Positions 23,301-32,300 of a stretch of 64,000 nt of DNA are shown piece after piece (positions within the stretch are counted from its first letter, which is position 1; the number at the start of each line of letters is the position of its first letter). The notes below the pieces were generated by a model. The model had not been told where the DNA came from. It made no database searches and saw only the letters and a list, made by a program, of their open reading frames with translations. The translations under genes and the position numbers were made by a program. This DNA comes from Marisa cornuarietis (taxonomy: Eukaryota; Mollusca; Gastropoda; Architaenioglossa; Ampullariidae). Location: NCBI GenBank assembly GCA_004794655.1, contig SMMW01000145.1, forward strand, positions 2,157,501 to 2,221,500, written 5' to 3'.

Positions 23301-26300
23301 TGATTCATATGACATTAGAGTCATTGTGCACTTTTAGTAACCTTGTGTACAAAATTAATTTTTTGGAAATAACTGTCTGGAGTAGTGAGAAGGAGCTGTT
23401 TCATGATGGCTTGATTTACAAACAGATTATTTCTGTTTACTTTGAACTTTAGTTATAATTTTGAAAATTACTTCTGTCTTTATTTTGTTTTGTTTTCTTT
23501 AAATCCTCAAAATTCTTGTGTGTCTGAGTATCAATGTGAGTGACACTATCATAGAGCCACCGAGTTAAAGATTTAAAGTAAAATTGTGTTTATGGTAAAA
23601 ATATAAAGAATTTGCATTTTTCTTCCTTAATTCTACCTGGATATTCTTTAATTTGTAAGCTTAAAGGAAGTAAGGGTTTCTTTGAAGTGACATAAAAAAG
23701 CCATTTAGAAGATGGCACCTAATATGCGATACTTAGATCATTCCTTCCAGCAGATATTGCACTACAATAATCATAGATCACACAAATATGAATGTAACAG
23801 CCTTCCAATTGTTCTTTCTTTGCTCAAAGAGAAATAAATGTTGATGATAAAACTTTTTTTGTGATTAAAATTACAAAAATAGCATGTCTTTACTAATATG
23901 TCATTATCAGGGAGAAAATTATGATGTAACCAGTGTTTTATTAAACTGCGTTTTGCACTAAAAAAGATAAACTCAGGCATTACAAACTGTCTAAAATGAT
24001 TGAAGCTAGCTGTCACTATAAATATTTGCATTCCTTTCTAGGTGCTGCATAATCATTTCTTGGCCTGGCACAATGTTGTCGTCCAACGACGCCTGCAGCT
24101 TGGCAAAGCAGGTGCTCTTGCTGATTGGAGACTGATGCTGCGTGTGTGGAATGCCTGGAGGTCACTGTTGCGCTCTCAGCATCTTGCACTGGAGACTGAA
24201 CAGCATCAAAAGAATGTTGTGGAAGAAAATAGGTAGGCGTGGCTGATTATTTGCTCTCATTAACTTTTTACAGTTCAGTGGTTTATTTGGTTTCGTCCTC
24301 ATTACAGCGCTGTTAATTATTTAATCTAATTAACTCTTTTGCAGCTTTGTCCAGGTAGGTAGGGTTGCAGCAGTGTTGTGGCTAGTGCAATTGGCCTCGA
24401 AGCACAAAGTTGGCAGCTTGAAGCTTGCTTAGACCTGTGACTAAAAAGCTCTCCCTTGCCACACAGCATGTGTATACCTGATTCACTGGGGAAAGCTCTC
24501 CCATCCCTCCTGGTGTGTGGACACTGATTCACTGGGGAAAGCTCTCCCATCCCTCCTGGTGTGTGGACACTGATTCACTGGGGAAAGCTCTCCCATCCCT
24601 CCTGGTGTGTGGACACTGATTTACTAGGGAAAGTAAAGGAAAAAGAAGGAGAGGGCTGTGAACAGCATGACCTAGTCACGATGAATCACACAGTTTACTA
24701 CTGTGGCCACTAGGCTGTGGGCCACTACCTTTTTATTTGTAATATGTTTTGATATTATCACATGATTTTTTTTATTTTCTAGAACATGTAATTATTTAGA
24801 ACATGTAAGTGGCATTATTAGTCTGTAGCCGCCAGGATTGTCACCCGTGCAAAGTCGTCCACTGAGCACATCACCCCTATCCTACAGAGCCTTCACTGGC
24901 TCCCAGTGAAAAAGCGCATTGATCACAAAATGCTTTCGATTGCACAGTTCTGCATGTTTAAAACTGCTCCTGAATATTTACAAGAGGTAGTTCCTCCTTA
25001 CCAGCCGTCACGTGGTCTGCGCTCTGGCTCCCAGTCACGCTTCTGTCTCCCTGCAGTGGAAGACACAAACAAAAGGCGCACTGGAGCCAGGGCCTTCAAA
25101 AACGCGGCACCTAAACTGTGGAATGCTCTGCCATCATCATTGTCCACCATCACCTCACCAACCACGTTTCGAAAAAGACTGAAGACCCATCTGTTTATTT
25201 AAGACGGACTTAAACTTAAACAACCAAGCAACACTTGTGTCTTTATTTTTTACTTTCCTGGTGTTTATCTATTTATTTACTTTATTTTTTTTCTTATTTT
25301 TTATTTATTTTGTTTTTGCTGCGCAATGAGCATTCTTCCGAATGAATACCTGCGCATTACAAATGGACATCATCATCATCATAGATATGGATTCCTAACA
25401 TTTCTGCACTTATTTACAGCTCTAAATACTCTTAATCATGTTATCTTTGGATCTAATTCCTAAATCTTTACCGGATCTCCTGAGCTGACACTCTAAAAAT
25501 ACTGGAAAAATGAATTGACAAAACACATGACAAGAAGGTAAAATAAGGTAACATTCCACAGCCTTACTGCTTTTAAAAGCAGTCAGCTGCAAGTGGTTCA
25601 TCATGTCTAGGCATATAATGAAAGCAGAGTCCAACCCTAATTACCAAAGCTAATTATATTTGCCCGTTGCAACCATATCTCTTCAAGAAAACTAAGGAAA
25701 GCATGGCATTTGATTGATTGTGCCCAATAAGAAAAGCTTTATCTACCTAAAAGATAAGATCTGTTCTTTAACAGGAAGAATCTCATAGCAGCACGGCACT
25801 ATCACACGGTCATGCTGCGCCGTCATTTCAACATGTGGCGAGAGTGGGTCATCGAGCAGCAGGACCAGAGGGCCTTACAAAAGGCACAGCAAGAGACGCG
25901 AACCAAGATGCTCAACCTATTGAAAGCTGTGTCAGAGGTGGGGGTGGGATCACCCCCTCCCTCTCACACATCACATAGAGAAAGGGATGCCGCTGACAGC
26001 AAGGTTGGAGACATTGTACATCATACTTTATAAAACATTGTCTACTTTTACATACATATAGCCAGTGTTATAGAAAATATGCAATCAGAAACTTTAGAAA
26101 GTTAAAGAGGAAACGTAAACTGTGTTCAAAACATATTTTTAAGGGTACTCACATGGAGTAAAACAAAAAAAAACCAACTATTTAGTGCGAGACTTAAGTT
26201 TCTTGTTGTTATGCATGGGCAGAAGAGTAGATCTGGTCAATCTACACACAGAAGTGGTTCAGAGAAGGCGAGTACCCAAGAACCTAAAATGACTCCTCAT

Positions 26301-29300
26301 AAAGACATGACCTCGCCAACACACAATATGCTGCGCAGCACTAGCACCACCTCTGTCTCCAGCCATGGGCATGCCATCCCTAGAGAAGCATGGCAGGTGA
26401 CTAAAAAGCATGTAAAACTGACCAAAGAGGAGATTAAAAACCTGACCAGAAATCCTACTAATGAGCAGCAGCATGAAGAGGTCCCTGAGTACGACGACTT
26501 GAAGGTGTGTGTTGGAGCTTGATGATTTGGTCAACGTTAGATTCAGTTCATGTTTATAGGAGGCTGATGTTACGACATGTGCTTATGTGCACTTCATTGT
26601 GTGTGTGTGTGTGTTTCGTAAGCATGTGGATGTATTTGCTACGTAGGCAAGGACGATGACCTCTTTACATATCTGTGCCTGTATGTTTGTCTTTGCGGTT
26701 TGAAAACAAGCTAAACAAAAACATTAAAACAAAATTTCTATTTAGTAAAAGGACCTGCATGGACACATGAACTGAAGGATTGTGTTTCTCAGATCAGGCG
26801 CAGGTTTGGTACCCAGCCATGGATGAACAAGCGGTATGTTGTCAACAACTTTGAGCACCGCTTTATGGCACAACAAAAGCTACTGCATACCCAGCAAACT
26901 GAGATCCGCGAGCAGCGACGCCTCCTTCAAGAACTGATGTCAGTGCAGCATGTGCAGTCTCTTCAGACAGACTTATGTGAGCAGAATGGGAGGATTGAGG
27001 ATCACCATGTGCAGGACACTGAAGGTACTTACATCATTGGGTCATGATAGTGTATGCTGTTAGAGATACAGTATGTACATCATTGGATTAGGGTTATATA
27101 TGTTATTAGAGATGCAGGTCTTACATCGTTGGGTCCGTGTAATATATGTTATCAGAGACACAGTACATACATCATTGGATCATACATCATATATAATATT
27201 AAGGGTATATATCTTACTGGCCAAAGGGTAATCCTACAGATGTGTAGGATACAGCATTCAATAGCAACAGGGAATAGTTGGAATTGCCTTTGTGGATGAA
27301 TAAAGTTGTATTGAGTTGAATACAAAGTTCATTGGTAACAGTGCAGAACGTGAAGTTCATTAGAAACAGTGGAATGCAGTCTACAGATTTCATTAGTTAC
27401 ACTGTATTCAGAGTATATATATATAAAATAGTATGTATGTACAGAGTTCATTGGATACAATGTATTGAGAGTTTATATATATATATATTAGGATATGTTT
27501 ATACAGACTTCATCTCTGAAAGTGTAATACAGAGAGTACAGTGTGGAGAATAGAATACAGAGTTCACTGGTAATACTGTAATGTAGACTGAGTTTGGCAA
27601 TAGCTATTTCATCTTGAATACACTTTATCAACAACCATTTCTTGAATAACTGCCACGAATGGTGACACATTAATGAAGGCTGTACATTCTTTGATGACTA
27701 CCTAATGTACGATGACTACCTAATGATGCAGACCAGTGACAAAATGCTAAAAGGAAGAGTCGAATGCAGTTTATCTTGCCAATGTTGGCCTCTCAAATTT
27801 GAGATACTTGTTTTGCTGTTTCGCAACTTCATGTTTCATTACAAATCATTATGGATCACATACCATGTTAGTATTTATTTTTTAAATGTTTGTTTCTCTA
27901 ACAGAAGGTTCTCCAGTGAAAGGACCAAGTAGTACTACAAGTGAAAAAAGGATGGCAGGTGGTGAGGATGCTAGCAAACAGATGACAGCTGTTAAAGGGA
28001 AGCTTAGCCCAGACAGCTCAAAAACAGACAGGTCTGCCACAAGTGAATTCCCTCCCACTCACCAAGGTGTGATAAGTAGGGGGGACACCTGCAGGTGGGA
28101 ACTGTTGCCATAATGACATATTTGTGCAGGTTACAAAATGGCTGGTTACTTAGTTAATAAAAGGAACTTTTTTTACTCCTTTTTTTTTACTCCCTTGCCC
28201 TTTTCCTTCTGTTACATACATGCAAAGTGCTCATTATAGCTTCTTCATCATCTTCTTATTCCTTTTCAACCCCAGTGGAGCATAGGGCTGCAACTACACC
28301 ACGCCATCAAATCCGGTTCTGGGGCTCCCTCCCCAAATGGGCCCATGTCATTCCAGCTGCCTCCGCCTCGCCATGGACCAGTCTTCTCCACATCTGTCTG
28401 GGTCTCCCAACCCTGCGCCTCCCCTGTGGGTTCCAGTCCAGAGCTTGTTGTGTTAGATGTTTGGCCGGCTTTCGCAGGGTGTGACCGATTCAGCCCATTT
28501 TCACTTCTTGATGTCTTGGCTGGCAGGTTTTTGGTTGGCTTTCTCCCACAGGTCTGCATTGAAGATCTTCTCAGGCCATCTGATGTTGAAAATGTGGTGC
28601 AGACATCTGTTGATGAATGTTTGAATCTTCCTGGTGATGGTGTTTGTCACACGCCATGTCTCAGACCCATATAGAAGGACAGATTTTACGTTCGTATGAA
28701 AGATGCGGCTTAGTGTGCCGAGATAATGCCTTGGAATTCCAGATGGGTCGCAGGATGTGGAATGCTTGCCTGGCTTTATTTATTCAGCTTCTTACATCTT
28801 CATCTGCACCTCCATCCTTAGTGACTATGCTGCCTAGGTAGGTGAAGCGGTCAGTCTCTGTAATACATTCCCCGTGTAGTTGGAGTGGGGCTTCTTGCTT
28901 GTTGTTGATCCGCATTACCTCTGTCTTCTTGATGTTGATTGTCAGGCCAGTTGTCGCTGCTTTTTCTGAGAGCCGTGAGCTTTGCCTGTGCATGTTGTTG
29001 CTTGTGGGACAACAGGCTGCTGTCGTCTGCAAAGTCGAGATCCTCAAGTTGCATGTCAAAGGTCCATTGAATGCCTGTGTTGCTGTTAGAGGTTGTTCTT
29101 CTCATGATCCAGTCTATGACGATCAGGAAGATTATCAGCGAGAGCGTACAACCTTGCCTCAGTCCAGTCCTCACTGCAAAGGGATCAGTCAGCTTCCCAT
29201 TGTGGATCACCTGGCATGTCAAGTCCTCATACAGCTGCTGGATGATGGCAATGAACTTTGGTGGAAATCCGTAGTGCTGCATCAACTTCCAGATGGTCTC

Positions 29301-32300
29301 TCTGTCTACGGAGAAGAATGCCTCCTCAAAATCCACAAATGTCATGTAGAGTGGGGACTGCCATTCGATGGACTGTTCAATAATGATTCACAGTGTAGCG
29401 ATATGGTCTGTGCATGATCTACCCTGCCGAAAGCCTGCCTGTTCTTGCCGCAGTCTCTTGTCTAGGGCATTCTTCAGTCTGTCCAGGATGATTCTGGTCA
29501 GCACCTTGCTGGGAATGGACAGTAATGTAATCCAACACCAGTTGCTGCACTGAGTCAGGTCACCTTTCTTGGGTAGCTTTACCAGATAGCCAAGTTTCCA
29601 GTCTGCTGGAACTTGCTCCTGCTCCCAAATTTTCTGCAGCAGGGGGTGTAGCATCTCTGCTGCGGCTGTTTGGTCTGCCTTGAGTGCCTCTGCAGGAATG
29701 CCATCTGGTCCTGCTGCCTTGCCAGTTTTCAGAGACTTGATGGCTTTGATGATTTCTGCCTTGGTTGGTAGGTTGGTGTTCACCTAGAGTTGCTCGGTGG
29801 CTGAAGCAGTGTCTGAAATTGTTGCTGGTGATGGCTGGTTCAGTATTTCTTTAAAATATTCTGCCCGAAATCTTTGTTCTGCATCCAAGGTAATGACGCT
29901 GCCATTCTTATTCTTTACTGGCCTGCATGCATTGATGTTTTTCCTTTCTGACAGAATTCTTGTAATTGCTCACTGTGGCTAGTTTAAGATAACCATTGTT
30001 GTGTTGTTGGCTTGTTCAAGATTCTGAAATGTAGTCTTTCTTGCTTCTGTGGTCTTTCAACCTTGCTGTCCTCCTCACTCTTTTCATTTAACCTCTCTTC
30101 CACATTGTCCTTCTGTATGGTTTGTTGCAACTCTGTTCCCACTAAGACTGCTAACCACAGCTCCCAATCACCCTCATTGTCCTTCTGTATGGTTTGTTGC
30201 AACTCTGTTCCCACTAAGACTGTTAGCCACAGCTCCCAGTCACCCTTGACAAAAGTGCTGTCAATTACAGGTCAGAGGTTGCCACCTTCAGGAGCGACCA
30301 CAGTAGCAGTGCTGTCAGCCAGAACCAGGCAAATAAATATCTGCAAGTCCTTGAAAGTATGGAACTTTCATTTCATTTGTCCCTGTGTTACTTATTTTGT
30401 CAAAATTAGCTCACTGTCATGTTGTTACTTTAGGACAGTTGTTGCATAGCTTATTAAGTATGTTTTTTTCATGGAACGTAAACAATCAGAATATTAAGTG
30501 ATTCTTCAGCAAGAGTCTGAACAAGACAGCTTTTAGGTGTCCAGTAAGATTCAACAATGAAAAAAAGAGATCACCATGAACTTTATCTGTTGTGTCTTTA
30601 TGTCTGTCTTGGCAACAAAAAAGACATGGACAAAAGAGCAAAGGAGAGAGCGCGACTGAAGGCAGAGAGGGATGAGAAACGTCGCAGAGCAGAAGAGGAG
30701 AGATTGGTGAGACGATGGAGATGCAAGGGGAATAGAGAAAGATTAATAATCAATTTTTTTCTGTCAGTCATAATGTTCAGGCTTAATGCCTAGAAACATA
30801 CATAGAATCCATGTATTCAGGTATGTCTTCAGACATCTTCGACACTGATAGAAAACTTTACAAATTGCAATAATTAATGAAAATGATAAACAAGACACAT
30901 GATAAACATATAACACCCTTCTGCTTTTGTTTTCATTGGGGAAAAAGTGAAAGGATTTGTTAAAAAATACTCAGGTGGGTTTTTTAAAACATTATTTAGA
31001 GCTCTCTTAGATGTGATTTATACCTACTTTATTTCAAAGGAAAATCCAAACTCGGGTCTTATTATCAGTAGGGTGAAAAGATGAAAAAGGCTTCCTGCAT
31101 GTGACAGCTAATGGTGAGGAGAGGAGGAAAAATAAAGAATTGTGTTATTCATTGTGTTTGCAGGAGCGCCTGAAGCAGGAAGAGGAGGAAAATAAGAAGA
31201 AGGAGGAAGAAGAGAAAAGAGCGCGGGTTTTGGCATACAAAGAGAAAAAGCGGCAGGAAAGACAGGTTACAACTTTCCCATTCTCCACTGCCTGAGAGGA
31301 ATGATGTAGTTAGTGATAAGAAACTATTTACAAATCATGGCTTCAAAAGTAACCATTCAGTTGTTTCTCCCGCATTTGTGTTATTCTCCCCAATTACCTT
31401 GTCTCCCACACATGAGTCACTGGCTTGTCATTTGCCATTTTTATTTATCATTGTCATTTGTCTTGCTATTGTCTTGTGGTGGTTTGCTCTTTTCCATCCA
31501 TGCTGCTAGTCAGGTTGTTTCCATCAGAGCTCACCTTTTGTGCTGATTTTTTCTTGCAAGTTGTCACAGATATATCTTTTAATAAACATTTGATCAGGAC
31601 ACCTGTTAACATGTTTCAAATGACCTACGCATGCAAAGGAAAGATTACAGTTAGCTGAAAGAATTTGTGTGTGCTGGAAGCACGTTTTGTGGTATTATTT
31701 AATTTCTCTGCCTTCCCTACAATAGAATGAGAATCTCGTACCTACTAACTTGCATCTGAGCTGTAGCTATTAATTCCTCAATCATGCATTTTATGCCTAT
31801 AAATTATGGACAGTTATTGCTACAGATAAAATATGCATTCTCTGATAGATTTGTTACCTTTTTTTATCACAGTGCTTGTCAGAATCTGTCATAGAAAAGG
31901 ACTTGAGCTGTCAGATGAGAATCCCAGACACTTAATCCCCGACACTTCATCCCCCAGACACTTAATCCCCGACTTTTCATCCCCTAGACACTTAATCCTC
32001 AAAATGAAATTTCAACTCAAGAAATTATGAAGTGAATGAAAAATTTAATTCAAATTCAAATAATTATTTTCATGTAAACATAAAAATAAGTTTGACAATT
32101 AAAATAATACTTAACTTCAGCATTTATAACATTGGGGGCATTTTTGAGGATTAAGTGTCTGGGGATTAAGTGTCTGGGGATTAAATGTCTAGGGGATTAA
32201 GTGTCGGGGATTAAGTGTCTAGGGGATTAAGTGTCGGGGATTAAGTGTCTAGGGGATTAAGTGTCGGGGATTAAGTGTCTGGGGGATTAAGTGTCAGGGA

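Noticed and set aside
28842..29417. 191-codon plus-strand frame
   Set aside because: It is the complement of the antisense LINE; the minus strand carries the RT motifs.
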